DNA from: a virus
DNA: 29,683 nt
Virus record (IMG/VR): IMGVR_UViG_3300022752_000284
Coordinates: 1-29,683 of that record
Direction: 5' to 3' (one strand)
Shown here: piece after piece, positions 29,664-29,683 of the stretch
How the letters are laid out: the number at the start of each line of letters is the position of its first letter
Numbering within the stretch: position 1 is the first letter of the stretch
Program-made: the position numbers and the translations under genes
The notes under the pieces: model-generated
Databases searched by the model: none
What the model saw: the letters and a program-made list of their open reading frames with translations, nothing else
Told to the model about the DNA's origin: nothing

Positions 29664-29683
29664 GATGTTGCCGCTCTGGGCAA

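Overview
The window is a segment of a tailed double-stranded DNA phage (Caudoviricetes). It carries a large terminase subunit, portal, probable scaffold, SU10/DUF5309-type major capsid protein, fibre-like proteins and a giant multidomain virion protein, packed with overlapping stop/start codons. All genes but one lie on the minus strand, so transcription runs from high to low coordinates. I see no integrase, lysogeny repressor, DNA polymerase, tRNA, insertion sequence or CRISPR array. The host cannot be named. GC is high in most genes, and Shine-Dalgarno (SD) use is uneven, which suggests a host that does not depend strongly on SD. Both window ends cut through the genome: the left end truncates a gene.

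Layout in transcription order (right to left). 29663-23107: a 393-aa probable virion protein and a 1789-aa polyvalent-type protein with a metallopeptidase-like HEILH motif and an ADP-ribosyltransferase-like C-terminus. Two short reading frames that look like genuine small phage genes are nested inside it. 23110-20293: an 847-aa collagen-like, repeat-rich fibre protein and a small protein. 20292-18346: one plus-strand HExxH gene, a divergent metallophosphoesterase-like gene, two small DNA-binding or unknown proteins, and a lysozyme/transglycosylase. 18346-15435: a run of very small accessory genes, often with strong SD sequences, plus a RuvC-like resolvase and a putative ssDNA-binding protein. 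15332-11041: the replication module, with a DEDDy exonuclease, a Pif1/Dda-type helicase, an AEP prim-pol fused to an SF3 helicase, and a separate primase-type zinc-ribbon gene whose 5' part is a long inverted repeat. 11044-2808: helix-turn-helix protein, glycosyltransferase, AT-rich putative small terminase with a LacI-like HTH, repeat-bearing gap, large terminase, portal, scaffold and capsid, closed by a strong terminator. 2754-1: small virion/unknown genes, a second fibre-like protein, and two small one-helix membrane proteins that may form the holin.

The genes together cover packaging, capsid assembly, primed DNA synthesis and recombination (relying on a host or off-window polymerase), lysis and host attachment. 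The points most worth a second look are the overprinted small genes and RFMPD junctions in the giant gene, the ~150-bp inverted repeat with 10-bp-phased direct repeats beside the primase genes, the repeat-bearing gap between the terminase genes, and the lone plus-strand HExxH gene.
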